Part shown: piece by piece, positions 24,096-30,536 of the stretch | Layout: the number at the start of each line of letters is the position of its first letter | How positions within the stretch are numbered: the first letter of the stretch is position 1 | Virus record (IMG/VR): IMGVR_UViG_3300032288_003597 | Coordinates: 1 to 30,536 of that record | Reading direction: 5' to 3' (one strand) | Source: a virus | DNA length: 30,536 bases | The notes under the pieces: model-generated | What the model saw: only the letters and a program-made list of their open reading frames with translations | Databases searched by the model: none | Told to the model about the DNA's origin: nothing | Position numbers and translations under genes: made by a program

Positions 24096-24552
24096 ACCAA
24101 TTCTAAAAAATAAATTTTGGGTAGTCGAAGATCATGGCAATCAAGTTGCTACTATTCAAGCCATAGAAAACGGCGGATTTGTCTATGTAGACACAACATC
24201 TAGAAAAAGATTTAGCACTATTAAACTACTGTCAAAAGAACACAACATTACTTTTGACAAAGATGTTAAAACAAAAAATAAACCCGCACAAGATCATACA
24301 GTATACGGATATCCAGTAACCAATCGACCTTGGAATATATTGTGGGATGTAAAGCACCAATTTGGTGTATACACAAAAACCAGTAAGAGTAAAAGTTATT
24401 ACTGTGCCGGTCATTACATAATTAAATTTAATAACGGTTGGGTAAAAAGCTTTTGCCCAAAATTAATTACACTGAATAGATATCCCTTTCAAGGCCCATT
24501 TATGAGCAAAGAACAAATGCAGGAAGCACTCAAGGCAGCAAATGGAAAATAA
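24076..24552 (+). CDS. Conserved-type T4-like phage protein, unknown function
   Basis: Protein of 158 residues starting at the ATG at 24076 (an upstream ATG at 23944 lies inside the previous small gene). Features: ILKNKFWVVEDHGNQVATIQ, a Lys/Arg-rich SRKRFSTIKLL, DHTVYGYPVTNRPWNILWDV, then TKTSKSKSYYCAGHYIIKF and CPKLITLNRYPFQGPF. It is probably a beta-rich protein with conserved Tyr-Pro and Pro-Lys-Leu motifs; I associate this layout with marine T4-like phages but know no function. It overlaps the next gene by 11 bases. Confidence 0.75.
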   Translation: MTELIAKPILKNKFWVVEDHGNQVATIQAIENGGFVYVDTTSRKRFSTIKLLSKEHNITFDKDVKTKNKPAQDHTVYGYPVTNRPWNILWDVKHQFGVYTKTSKSKSYYCAGHYIIKFNNGWVKSFCPKLITLNRYPFQGPFMSKEQMQEALKAANGK

Positions 24553-24763
24553 TCTAAGTTTACATCTAAAAAACTTTAATGACAAAGTTAAAGTCATGAA
24601 TCAGAGCAACAGTAAACAACTGATCCTTTCGGCTCAAGAAGCCCGCGATATACAAGCAGAAATGTTTGAAATATTGAATTTATGTGCAATTATGACACGA
24701 AAATTGTCAGCAGGCAACACAGGCACTGATGTTACTGTTGCCATGGACGGCGGTAGTTTTTAA
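24542..24763 (+). CDS. Hypothetical small helical protein
   Basis: Protein of 73 residues starting inside the end of the preceding gene. It is predicted mainly helical: HLKNFNDKVKVMNQSNSKQL and LSAQEARDIQAEMFEILNLC, with a glycine/threonine-rich C-terminus. An internal ATG at 24596 is a possible alternative start. No function can be given. Confidence 0.65.
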   Translation: MENNLSLHLKNFNDKVKVMNQSNSKQLILSAQEARDIQAEMFEILNLCAIMTRKLSAGNTGTDVTVAMDGGSF

Positions 24764-24778
24764 CTGCGTATATTAAGA

Positions 24779-24786
24779 CATAAATA
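24779..24786 (+). promoter_or_regulatory. Possible T4-type late promoter box
   Basis: CATAAATA matches 7 of 8 bases of the T4 late core TATAAATA. It lies in a 42-base intergenic gap, 19 bases before the ATG at 24806, with initiation expected near 24793. An overlapping TATACT (24785-24790) could be a sigma70 -10 but has no convincing -35. Confidence 0.4.
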
Positions 24787-24805
24787 TACTGTAAGATCAA
24801 ATATC

Positions 24806-25093
24806 ATGAGTAGACCTAAGCCCACAGTTCTAATCGATTATGTCGATAAGCAAACTTATAAAACAGAACAGATTCTCAGCAGCGAGGGTATTTGGGCAGT
24901 ATTCTATGACAATCAACCCATTAATTTAAAAAGCCATAACATGCTGGTCAACTACCCGGGGCCCAAGTATAAGAAGACCAGTTTCTCAAATCCGGGTCAT
25001 GCAATTAATCTTTGCAAAAAACTAAACAGTTTGTTCAAAACCGACAAGTTCACTGTGGTGTTGTTAAAAAGCGGTGATCAAATCTTCCCCTAA
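24806..25093 (+). CDS. Conserved-type T4-like phage protein, unknown function
   Basis: Protein of 95 residues. Notable segments: PTVLIDYVDKQTYKTEQILS, then WAVFYDNQPINL, then NYPGPKYKKTSFSNPGHAIN with basic and glycine/proline turns, and LCKKLNSLFKTDKFTVVLL. The basic Tyr-Lys-Lys-Thr stretch could contact nucleic acid. It resembles a small protein family I associate with marine T4-like phages. No enzymatic motif. Confidence 0.72.
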   Translation: MSRPKPTVLIDYVDKQTYKTEQILSSEGIWAVFYDNQPINLKSHNMLVNYPGPKYKKTSFSNPGHAINLCKKLNSLFKTDKFTVVLLKSGDQIFP

Positions 25094-25445
25094 AAGATAC
25101 ACACAAAGTCAGCTGACCAAAATATTTGCACTGCAACTTGGTCGCTCCACAGCTGATTTAAAATTTATTTGGCATAACCACACTGATGATTTAAGCATAA
25201 GACTTAGCATGACTGGTTATCAGTTTGTAATCAAAGAATTAAAATTAAAAGTTTTTTCCTTTGAGCTGCCTAAACCTTTGACAAATAAAAATTTACTTCA
25301 ATTAGAAAGATTGTTCCCAGGTCCATATTACTATTGGAGCCGTACTGCTAAATTTATTTTGCTAGATGAACAAGATGCCAGCTGGTTACAGTTAATGGGC
25401 GGGGATCTTGCTTCTTACTTGGACAATTTAGAAAGTAATACCTAA
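25074..25445 (+). CDS. Hypothetical protein
   Basis: Protein of up to 123 residues from a GTG at 25074 overlapping the previous gene by 20 bases; the ribosome site is weak, so the start is tentative. A basic N-terminus (SSPKRYTQSQLTKIFALQLG) leads to a mixed alpha/beta region with FPGPYYYWSRTAKFILLDEQ and a C-terminal LMGGDLASYLDNLES helix. No family recognised. Confidence 0.65.
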   Translation: MIKSSPKRYTQSQLTKIFALQLGRSTADLKFIWHNHTDDLSIRLSMTGYQFVIKELKLKVFSFELPKPLTNKNLLQLERLFPGPYYYWSRTAKFILLDEQDASWLQLMGGDLASYLDNLESNT

Positions 25446-25518
25446 GTATACATTTTTTTTGGTTGACCAAAATTCCTGAATTTGCTATAATAATGGCATA
25501 CAGTAACAAAACAGGAGT
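25430..25518 (+). repeat. Duplicated promoter/leader module, copy 1
   Basis: This stretch and 25929-26007 share the same order of elements: AAGTAATACYTARGTA at the end of the upstream gene, AAAATTCC in the promoter spacer, then a 35-base block from GCTATAATAATGGC to ACAGGAGT that differs at one base. Copy 1 has an extra T-run (CATTTTTTTT, 25451-25460). Confidence 0.8.
25463..25491 (+). promoter_or_regulatory. Sigma70-like extended -10 promoter for 25524
   Basis: TTGACC (25463-25468), 17-base spacer, TGC then TATAAT (25486-25491). The spacer contains an inverted repeat AAATTC-CT-GAATTT, placed where a repressor would block polymerase. Initiation near 25498; CAGGAG ribosome site at 25512-25517. 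Confidence 0.8.
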
Positions 25519-25523
25519 CGAAA

Positions 25524-25937
25524 ATGGCCTTTGTAAGTCAAGAGCTTAAATCTAAACTGGCACCCAAAATTAAAGCAATTTGCAAAAAATACGGGATCAA
25601 AGCCAGCCTAGCTGTTCGCAATCACAGCACTCTTTGTCTGAACATCAAGTCTGGCAAAATTGATTTTATTGGCAATTCTAATAAAGTCTGTGGCAACGAC
25701 CATTATCAAGTATCTCGAGGTTTTCAGTCCAATCAGTCTGGTTACGATAATGTCAATGTATATCATTACAAAAACCATTACAGTGGCCGGGCCCTAAAGT
25801 TTTTGTCAGAAGTTATCCCTGCCATGAATCAAGGCAATCACGATAATTCGGATATTATGACTGATTACTTTGATGTGGGTTGGTATGTAGATGTTAACAT
25901 TGGCAAATGGAACAAACCCTACGCCCTTGAAAAGTAA
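25524..25937 (+). CDS. Conserved-type phage protein, unknown function
   Basis: Protein of 137 residues. It opens with a basic helix (KSKLAPKIKAICKKYGIKAS), then strands LAVRNHSTLCLNIKSGKIDF, a Gly/Asn/Tyr-rich middle (NQSGYDNVNVYHYKNHY), and WYVDVNIGKWNKPY. The fold is likely alpha/beta with many aromatic and histidine residues. It has a strong promoter and a good ribosome site, so it is probably expressed early or strongly. I have no function for it. Confidence 0.78.
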   Translation: MAFVSQELKSKLAPKIKAICKKYGIKASLAVRNHSTLCLNIKSGKIDFIGNSNKVCGNDHYQVSRGFQSNQSGYDNVNVYHYKNHYSGRALKFLSEVIPAMNQGNHDNSDIMTDYFDVGWYVDVNIGKWNKPYALEK

Positions 25938-26007
25938 TACTTAGGTAGTACTTGCTCAAAATTCCCAATTTTGCTATAATAATGGCTTACAGTAACAAAA
26001 CAGGAGT
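25929..26007 (+). repeat. Duplicated promoter/leader module, copy 2
   Basis: Second copy of the module at 25430-25518, placed 499 bases further on in front of a different gene. The block from the -10 region to the ribosome site is identical except for one A/T change. The downstream proteins share only a short Met-Ala start, so regulation, not protein sequence, was duplicated. Confidence 0.8.
25952..25980 (+). promoter_or_regulatory. Sigma70-like extended -10 promoter for 26013
   Basis: TTGCTC (25952-25957), 17-base spacer, TGC then TATAAT (25975-25980). The spacer holds a perfect inverted repeat CAAAATT-CCC-AATTTTG. CAGGAG (26001-26006) is the ribosome site. Confidence 0.78.
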
Positions 26008-26012
26008 TGCAA

Positions 26013-26303
26013 ATGGCTTCAATCCAGGAAATTAACGCAACCATTATCAGCGGTGTTTTCACCAATGATCAGTTGGATTCTATTGTAATGGCAATCAAAT
26101 TTGCTCGAAATCAATTGGCAACCAAAAACAAGTTTTCCTTGGTCAAAGGTACTCAGGTCAAGTTTACTAGTAGCCGTTCCGGGCAAGTTGTTCTTGGTAC
26201 TGTTGAAAAAGTAAACCGCAAGTTTGTAATTGTGCGTGAAAAAATTCCAGGCGCTTTTGGTATGCAATGGCGAGTGCCTGCTAACATGTTGACTGCGGCA
26301 TAA
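26013..26303 (+). CDS. Small conserved-type phage protein, possible SH3-like barrel
   Basis: Protein of 96 residues. The start is the ATG at 26013, six bases after CAGGAG; a TTG at 26007 is too close to that site. An N-terminal helical half (IQEINATIISG, DQLDSIVMAIKFARNQL) precedes a basic strand-rich half (KGTQVKFTSSRSGQVVLGTV, then NRKFVIVRE and WRVPANML), which looks like a small SH3-like or KOW-like barrel that may bind nucleic acid. That reading is inference. It has its own promoter. Confidence 0.75.
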   Translation: MASIQEINATIISGVFTNDQLDSIVMAIKFARNQLATKNKFSLVKGTQVKFTSSRSGQVVLGTVEKVNRKFVIVREKIPGAFGMQWRVPANMLTAA

Positions 26304-26309
26304 TAGCAA

Positions 26310-26338
26310 CAGACAATAATTCACTAATCAGGTATAAT
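26310..26338 (+). promoter_or_regulatory. Sigma70-like promoter for the MoxR gene
   Basis: CAGACA (26310-26315, 4/6 match to TTGACA), 17-base spacer, TATAAT (26333-26338). Initiation near 26345 and an AAAGGAG ribosome site at 26350-26356 before the ATG at 26362. Confidence 0.6.
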
Positions 26339-26361
26339 ATAGTTTTAGCAAAGGAGAAAAC

Positions 26362-27474
26362 ATGTCTAAGGACTCATCAATCACTGAACATCGCACTGTA
26401 ACTGCACTGACAGCTCGTCGTGCTATTATTAAGTGTTTTAAGAAACAACGACCCTTGTTCTTGTGGGGGCCGCCCGGTATTGGCAAATCTGAATTGGTTG
26501 CTGGAATTGCCAAAGACATGGGTGGTCTAATGATTGACCTTCGTCTTGCACAGATGGAACCCACCGACCTGCGTGGTATTCCTTATTACAATAAAGACAA
26601 AGGCCTTATGGATTGGGCGCCGCCCATTGATTTGCCCAGCCAAGAACTGGCAGACCAGTATCCTCTTATTTGTCTGTTCTTGGACGAAATGAACAGTGCG
26701 GCTCCCAGCATTCAGGCCGCGGCCTATCAGCTGGTTTTGAATCGCAGGATTGGCAAATATGTTTTGCCTGACAATGTAGTAGTGATTGCCGCTGGTAACC
26801 GCGAAAGCGACAAAGGTGTTACTTATCGTATGCCTGCTCCGCTGGCTAATCGTTTTGTCCACTTGGAAATGCGAGTAGACCACGAAGCTTGGGAACAATG
26901 GGCTACCCTTAACAAAATCAACTCTGATGTGGTTGGTTACATTGGCTTTGCCAAACAGGATCTGTTTGACTTTGACCCCCGAAGCTCAAGCCGGTCATTT
27001 CCAACTCCCCGTTCTTGGACTTTTGTCAGTGAACTCTTGGAGGACGATGACTGTACCGACAGCGAGCTAACTGATTTGATTTCGGGTGCTGTGGGCGAAG
27101 GTGTTGCGGTCAAGTTCATGGCACACCGCAAGGTTGCAGGCCAACTGCCTAAGCCTGAAGATATTCTGAATGGCAAAGTCACTGACCTTAAAGTTAAAGA
27201 AATTTCGGCCATGTACAGTTTGACAGTGAGCCTGTGCTATGAACTTCAAGACTATATTCAGAAAGTCAGCGGCAAGCCTGATGAAAAATTTCACACCATG
27301 GCTGACTATTTCTTCCGTTACATGATGGATAATTTTACCACAGAACTTACCGTTATGGGTGCTCGTGTTGCACTGACCACTTACAATCTGCCGTTTGTTC
27401 CTGGCAAGCTCAAGCATTTTGATGAGTTCCACAAACGATTTGGCAAATACATTGTGGCTGCTAACACCAAGTAA
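26362..27474 (+). CDS. MoxR-type AAA+ ATPase
   Basis: Protein of 370 residues. Walker A is GPPGIGKS (G36-S43, K42), Walker B is LICLFLDEMN (D108, E109), sensor 1 region VVVIAAGNRE (N in the GNRE), and an arginine-rich PAPLANRFVHLEMR follows as in MoxR proteins, which process substrates or insert metal into partners carrying a VWA domain. The second half is helical. A VWA/metallopeptidase gene lies one small gene downstream, the usual MoxR-VWA pairing. In a phage such pairs may remodel a host or virion complex; the target is unknown. It has its own promoter. Confidence 0.92.
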   Translation: MSKDSSITEHRTVTALTARRAIIKCFKKQRPLFLWGPPGIGKSELVAGIAKDMGGLMIDLRLAQMEPTDLRGIPYYNKDKGLMDWAPPIDLPSQELADQYPLICLFLDEMNSAAPSIQAAAYQLVLNRRIGKYVLPDNVVVIAAGNRESDKGVTYRMPAPLANRFVHLEMRVDHEAWEQWATLNKINSDVVGYIGFAKQDLFDFDPRSSSRSFPTPRSWTFVSELLEDDDCTDSELTDLISGAVGEGVAVKFMAHRKVAGQLPKPEDILNGKVTDLKVKEISAMYSLTVSLCYELQDYIQKVSGKPDEKFHTMADYFFRYMMDNFTTELTVMGARVALTTYNLPFVPGKLKHFDEFHKRFGKYIVAANTK

Positions 27475-27486
27475 GTTTTAGGGGCA

Positions 27487-27515
27487 GGGTCTTACTCCTT
27501 TCTCCCGTAAGTCCC
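27487..27515 (+). promoter_or_regulatory. Hairpin between the MoxR gene and the next small gene
   Basis: GGGTCTTAC (27487-27495) pairs with GTAAGTCCC (27507-27515) except for one T-T mismatch, closing an 11-base pyrimidine loop. There is no T run behind it, so it is more likely an mRNA-stability or attenuator element than a classic terminator. The AGGAG ribosome site of the next gene is 10 bases downstream. Confidence 0.6.
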
Positions 27516-27535
27516 CAACTGTATAGGAGCGAATT

Positions 27536-27832
27536 TTGAGCATCAAAATTGTAGAACTTGATTGGAGATTCAAAGGTCGTAAAGCCTTTAAATATAGAGT
27601 TGGATTAGAAGATTCTATGGAAAGTTCTACTCCCCAATTGGCCAAGTGGCTAAAATGGGCAACTGAAACATGGGGTATGAGTGTGCCTTTGGATATGTTT
27701 CTCAGTAATACCGAATTCGAAAGAAATCCACATTGGGTCTGGCATCATTATGACAGCGTGACTTGGAAACGCCTGTATTTACTGCTAAAGTCCGATCAAG
27801 ACCTGGCATTATTCAAACTTAAATGGATGTAG
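27536..27832 (+). CDS. Small LRWS-family-like protein between MoxR and VWA genes
   Basis: Protein of 98 residues with a TTG start supported by AGGAG (27525-27529) six bases upstream. It has LAKWLKWATETWGMSVPLDM in the middle and ends SDQDLALFKLKWM. That end matches the shared C-terminus of the array of small proteins at 29175-30536 (acidic residue, hydrophobic, Phe-x-Leu-Arg/Lys-Trp). Its place between MoxR and its likely partner suggests the small family and the MoxR/VWA pair belong together. Function unknown. Confidence 0.72.
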   Translation: MSIKIVELDWRFKGRKAFKYRVGLEDSMESSTPQLAKWLKWATETWGMSVPLDMFLSNTEFERNPHWVWHHYDSVTWKRLYLLLKSDQDLALFKLKWM

Positions 27833-27845
27833 TACTTGAGTATTA

Positions 27846-27874
27846 ATGACAAATATTCATAAATCTGCTATAAT
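27846..27874 (+). promoter_or_regulatory. Sigma70-like extended -10 promoter for the VWA gene
   Basis: ATGACA (27846-27851), 17-base spacer, TGC and TATAAT (27869-27874). AAGGAG follows as ribosome site and the ATG is at 27898. TAGTACTTG just upstream (27830-27838) also occurs at 25946-25954 before the 26013 gene. Confidence 0.75.
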
Positions 27875-27897
27875 ATATACATTAACAAGGAGTATAA

Positions 27898-29175
27898 ATG
27901 TCAAGTTCGGACTCTAAACAAAAAGGCATTGGCGGCAGATTAACGGACACGGTTGATCCTGCTTTGGATCGTGCAGTGCGTGAAAAACTAACCACTGCTC
28001 GAATCGGACTTTTGCTTAAGGCGCCTTTCTTTGGTAATCTTGCTACTCGACTGCAATTGGTTAACGCAGATGCATGGTGCAGTACCGCAGCCACCGATGG
28101 TCGCAAATTCTATTACAATACTGATTTTGTAAACAAACTCAAACCCAAAGAGTTGGAGTTTTTGTTTGGGCACGAAGTTTTGCATAATGTCTATGATCAC
28201 ATGGGTCGTAACGGCGACCGTGACCGTAGATTGTTTAATTGCGCCGCAGACTTCTGTGTGAACAGTGACTTGATTGAGCAACGAATCGGCGATAAGATTA
28301 CTCCTTGCCTTTACGATGCAAAATACAAAGGGTGGAGTGCTGAAGAAGTTTACGATGACCTTTATGACCAAGCAGAAAAAATTGATATCAGCAACCTGCT
28401 GGATCAATTGCTGGATGAGCACTTAGATGGTGAGGGTGAGGGTGCTAACGGTGACGATGATGGTGAAGAAAAAGATGGTAAAGGTCGTCCTCGACTGAGC
28501 AAGGAAGAACGCCAACAGATTAAAGATGAAATTCGTGAAGCTTTGTTGCAGGCAGCGCAGGCCACTGGGGCGGGAAACTTGCCGTCAGGAGTCAAACGAC
28601 TTATTAAAGATTTGACCCAGCCTGTAGTTAACTGGCGTGACTTGTTGGAGCAACAAATTCAAAGCACTGTTAAAAGTGACTTTACTTGGATGCGCCCCAG
28701 TCGCCGCAGTTGGCATTTGGATGCTGTAATGCCTGGCATGATTCCAGGAGAACAGATTGATGTTTGTATTGCCATTGACACATCTGGTTCGATTGGTGAA
28801 GCAGACATCAAGGCTTTTATGGCAGAAATTAAAGGCATCATGGAATCCTATGATGAGTACAAAATACAAGTGTGGAGTTTCGATACTGAAGTTTATAATC
28901 ATCAAACTTTTTCCAGCGACACACTAGACGACATTCTGACCTATGAACCTCAAGGCGGCGGTGGTACTGACTTTATGGCTAACTGGGAATATATGAAAGC
29001 TAATGATATTCAGCCTAAAAAGTTTATCATGTTTACAGACGGTTTTCCTTTTGGTGAGTGGGGAGATGCAGATTATTGCGACACGGTGTTTATCATCAAA
29101 GGCAATGAACAGGCAGAACCACCGTTTGGTGTTTGGGCAATTTATGAAAGAGCCAAGGAATTGGCAAAGACTTAA
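27898..29175 (+). CDS. Metallopeptidase-like / VWA-domain protein (DUF2201 type)
   Basis: Protein of 425 residues. The N-terminal domain has GHEVLHNVYDHMGR with an HEXXH zinc motif (H92, E93, H96) and a following NCAADFCVNSDLI, as in the putative metallopeptidase domain usually joined to a VWA-like domain. A charged linker rich in Asp, Glu and Gly (about residues 175-205) leads to the VWA domain, whose metal site is complete: CIAIDTSGSIGEADI (D294, S296, S298) and GGGGTDFMANW (Thr), with FIMFTDGFP supplying the later Asp. It is the expected partner of the MoxR ATPase upstream. The target protein is unknown. It overlaps the next gene by one base and has its own promoter. Confidence 0.9.
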   Translation: MSSSDSKQKGIGGRLTDTVDPALDRAVREKLTTARIGLLLKAPFFGNLATRLQLVNADAWCSTAATDGRKFYYNTDFVNKLKPKELEFLFGHEVLHNVYDHMGRNGDRDRRLFNCAADFCVNSDLIEQRIGDKITPCLYDAKYKGWSAEEVYDDLYDQAEKIDISNLLDQLLDEHLDGEGEGANGDDDGEEKDGKGRPRLSKEERQQIKDEIREALLQAAQATGAGNLPSGVKRLIKDLTQPVVNWRDLLEQQIQSTVKSDFTWMRPSRRSWHLDAVMPGMIPGEQIDVCIAIDTSGSIGEADIKAFMAEIKGIMESYDEYKIQVWSFDTEVYNHQTFSSDTLDDILTYEPQGGGGTDFMANWEYMKANDIQPKKFIMFTDGFPFGEWGDADYCDTVFIIKGNEQAEPPFGVWAIYERAKELAKT

Positions 29176-29411
29176 TGAGCGCAATCTACACTATTGAACA
29201 CCACTCTAGTCGTAGAAACACCATAAGGGTCCACTTCTTAGACGAGGGGTGGGCCCAAGTTAATGACTATAATCATTGGATTCAAGAAACAATTGACGAA
29301 ATGGTATTGTGGTGTGACCAACACAAGTGTGGTGAGAGAACTGCCTATGACATGTTTAGATTTGCTAGTAAAAAAGAACTGACCATGTTTTTACTGCGGT
29401 GGGACAAATGA
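29175..29411 (+). CDS. LRWS-family small protein 1
   Basis: Protein of 78 residues starting within the VWA gene stop. Features: IQETIDEMVLWCDQHKCGER and the end KKELTMFLLRWDK. It shares with the next genes a helix ending in Trp-Cys and a C-terminal Phe-x-Leu-Arg-Trp motif. The final codons (GCGGTGGGACAAATGA, 29396-29411) also carry the ribosome site and start of the next gene. No known family; function unknown. Confidence 0.75.
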   Translation: MSAIYTIEHHSSRRNTIRVHFLDEGWAQVNDYNHWIQETIDEMVLWCDQHKCGERTAYDMFRFASKKELTMFLLRWDK

Positions 29412-29641
29412 ACCAAAAAGTTTTTATAGAAAAAAATTCCTATCAATTGGTCAGTGATGAGCGCGATATCATGCTACCTTGGAAACTTACCAAAGAAATT
29501 CAGACATGGTGTAATGCTAACAATATAATAGCAGAACAGAATCCACGACAAGTAATACTTCAAACCGCGTTTGGGGTTGCTCTTTGGCGTATTAAAGACG
29601 AAAAACAAAGAATGTGGTTTGCCTTGAGGTGGTCGTCATGA
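29408..29641 (+). CDS. LRWS-family small protein 2
   Basis: Protein of 77 residues, start at the ATG at 29408 overlapping the previous TGA as ATGA; an in-frame start at 29399 lies within the conserved end of the previous gene. It has WKLTKEIQTWCNANNI and ends RMWFALRWSS, the same plan as its neighbours: polar start, Trp-Cys helix, a central strand with ALWRI, then Phe-Ala-Leu-Arg-Trp-Ser. Function unknown. Confidence 0.72.
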   Translation: MNQKVFIEKNSYQLVSDERDIMLPWKLTKEIQTWCNANNIIAEQNPRQVILQTAFGVALWRIKDEKQRMWFALRWSS

Positions 29642-29910
29642 CTGGAGATATAAAACTGATCAAAGAAATAGCTAATGCAACAGCCAAAGAATTACAAGAA
29701 GAAATAGATTGGGAAGTTCTATGCGAAATGTTAAAAGAAATAGATTGGGTCGAAGTCAAATTAGATTGGCCAAAAATGACTGCGTCTTTAGCACACGAAA
29801 TTAAAGAATGGTGCAGGGCAAATTTAAAAAATGCTTATCACGCTCGAGGGCGTACCTGGATATTTTCAACAGAAAAAGATGCTAGCATGTTTATATTAAG
29901 GTGGTCATGA
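29638..29910 (+). CDS. LRWS-family small protein 3
   Basis: Protein of 90 residues, start at the ATG at 29638 in an ATGA overlap, with GAGGTGG (29626-29632) as ribosome site. An extra acidic N-terminal helix (ATAKELQEEIDWEVLCEMLK) precedes the family core: LAHEIKEWCRANLKN, TWIFSTEKDASMFILRWS. The doubled Glu-Ile-Asp-Trp segment may be an internal repeat. Confidence 0.73.
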   Translation: MTGDIKLIKEIANATAKELQEEIDWEVLCEMLKEIDWVEVKLDWPKMTASLAHEIKEWCRANLKNAYHARGRTWIFSTEKDASMFILRWS

Positions 29911-30173
29911 ACACTGTAAATTTAAAACCAGTTGCCGGTGGCTGGGTAGCAGAGCAACCAAATTTCCTAGTTATGGCGAAATCTATAGTTGACAATGAGC
30001 CATGGTACACAGTTAGTTGCCGTAAAGAAGTCAGTGCGTGGATACGAGAGTGTTTTTGGGACCAAGAAAATCAGCAATGGTTTCAAAACATTGATGAACA
30101 ATGGCATATCAACATGAATGTGTTTGATGTCAATGAAAAAATTTACACGCTATTAGGGTTAAAATGGTCATGA
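29907..30173 (+). CDS. LRWS-family small protein 4 (divergent)
   Basis: Protein of 88 residues, start at the ATG at 29907 in an ATGA overlap behind AAGGTGG. The C-terminus is YTLLGLKWS. The core is looser than in its neighbours: CRKEVSAWIRECFWDQENQQ has Trp-Ile where others have Trp-Cys, and the central part is Trp-rich. It shares a VNLKPVAGGW N-terminus not seen in the others. Confidence 0.7.
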   Translation: MNTVNLKPVAGGWVAEQPNFLVMAKSIVDNEPWYTVSCRKEVSAWIRECFWDQENQQWFQNIDEQWHINMNVFDVNEKIYTLLGLKWS

Positions 30174-30424
30174 CAGTGACTTACCGGCCCTTGAAGGGTT
30201 TTCCTGGCGTAAAAGTTCCCCAGCTACATCGTGTGGTCTACGCAAAGACTGTGGATCATGTATTAGCTCAGTATCAGCGAAGCTATAAGGATTATCTAGT
30301 GGATGAATGGTTAAAATCAAACTGTCAGCATCCTTATTATCACAGTCCGGGATATCTTCGTGAAAAGTTCATTGAATTTGAATGTGACGAAGATGCAGTG
30401 ATGTTTGCGTTGAGGTGGTCATGA
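30170..30424 (+). CDS. LRWS-family small protein 5
   Basis: Protein of 84 residues from the ATG at 30170 (ATGA overlap; an ATG at 30164 is also in frame). A basic N-terminus (TYRPLKGFPGVKVPQLHR) is followed by a Tyr/Asp-rich helix with LVDEWLKSNCQHPYY and the family end FECDEDAVMFALRWS, which matches protein 3 and protein 2 best. Function unknown. Confidence 0.72.
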   Translation: MTVTYRPLKGFPGVKVPQLHRVVYAKTVDHVLAQYQRSYKDYLVDEWLKSNCQHPYYHSPGYLREKFIEFECDEDAVMFALRWS

Positions 30425-30536
30425 CTGCTCCACATCGCTGTCGCTGGCAGTATAACGGGGCGGCACCGTTCAATGACATTGTGGCCTGGTGTTTTCAACA
30501 TTTCGGCAGTAAAGTTACTTGGAGTTATCTCAATGA
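30421..30536 (+). CDS. LRWS-family small protein 6 (partial, runs off the window)
   Basis: At least 38 residues open to the window end, start ATG 30421 in an ATGA overlap behind GAGGTGG. The visible part has FNDIVAWCFQHFGSKVTWSY, matching the Trp-Cys helix and following strand of its neighbours. The expected LRWS-like end would lie beyond the window. Confidence 0.65.
   Translation, partial: MTAPHRCRWQYNGAAPFNDIVAWCFQHFGSKVTWSYLN

Noticed and set aside
1-30536. CRISPR arrays, insertion sequences, attachment sites
   Set aside because: No regularly spaced repeats, transposase-like proteins or terminal inverted repeats were found.

Overview
The window looks like part of the genome of a T4-like tailed phage (myovirus type), probably from an aquatic, low-GC setting. 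The evidence is a T4-style replication set: a family B DNA polymerase (gp43-like), a sliding clamp (gp45-like) and an RNase H/flap 5' exonuclease. All genes lie on the + strand, are packed end to end with many ATGA stop/start overlaps, and sit among short conserved-type phage genes of unknown function. There are no virion structural genes, tRNAs, insertion sequences or CRISPR arrays. The host cannot be named; several promoters follow the bacterial sigma70 pattern, often with an extended -10.

Layout. Positions 1-6.8 kb hold a possible sulfotransferase, a small membrane protein, DNA polymerase, a twitch/SPASM radical SAM protein, a methyltransferase and the clamp. Positions 6.8-21.2 kb hold a dispersed 7-deazaguanine DNA-modification set: a DpdA-like transglycosylase (6804), FolE (15396), a QueD-like protein (17660), a YhhQ-type precursor transporter (18352) and QueE (20312). 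Purine-handling genes lie close by (phosphoribosyltransferase 17013, GMP reductase 19031, MazG-like 20047). Between DpdA and FolE lies a run of small-molecule or sugar-type enzymes: Gfo/Idh oxidoreductase, zinc-type dehydrogenase, glycosyltransferase, half-length DegT-type aminotransferase, and a large radical SAM protein with an N-terminal B12-binding-like region. Positions 21.2-26.3 kb are mostly small unknown genes plus an SGNH-like protein and the RNase H. Positions 26.3-30.5 kb hold a MoxR ATPase and a metallopeptidase/VWA protein, interleaved with and followed by a family of small proteins ending in LRWS-like sequences.

How the parts may work together. FolE, QueD and QueE would take GTP to 7-carboxy-7-deazaguanine. 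No QueC is present here, so the base placed in DNA by DpdA would either be that acid form or a preQ0-type base made with a host or distant QueC, or imported through YhhQ. Such DNA is known from other phages to resist restriction.

The points most worth a second look are: the terminal array of LRWS proteins, where the codons for the conserved C-terminus also carry the ribosome-binding site and start codon of the next gene; the altered metal-site residues of the QueD-like protein beside a second possible T-fold protein; a QueE with its cysteine motif split by an insertion; the sugar-type enzyme cassette; two structured leaders in front of the queD and transporter genes; a duplicated promoter/leader module at 25.4 and 25.9 kb; and a promoter that would give the RNase H gene a leaderless mRNA.
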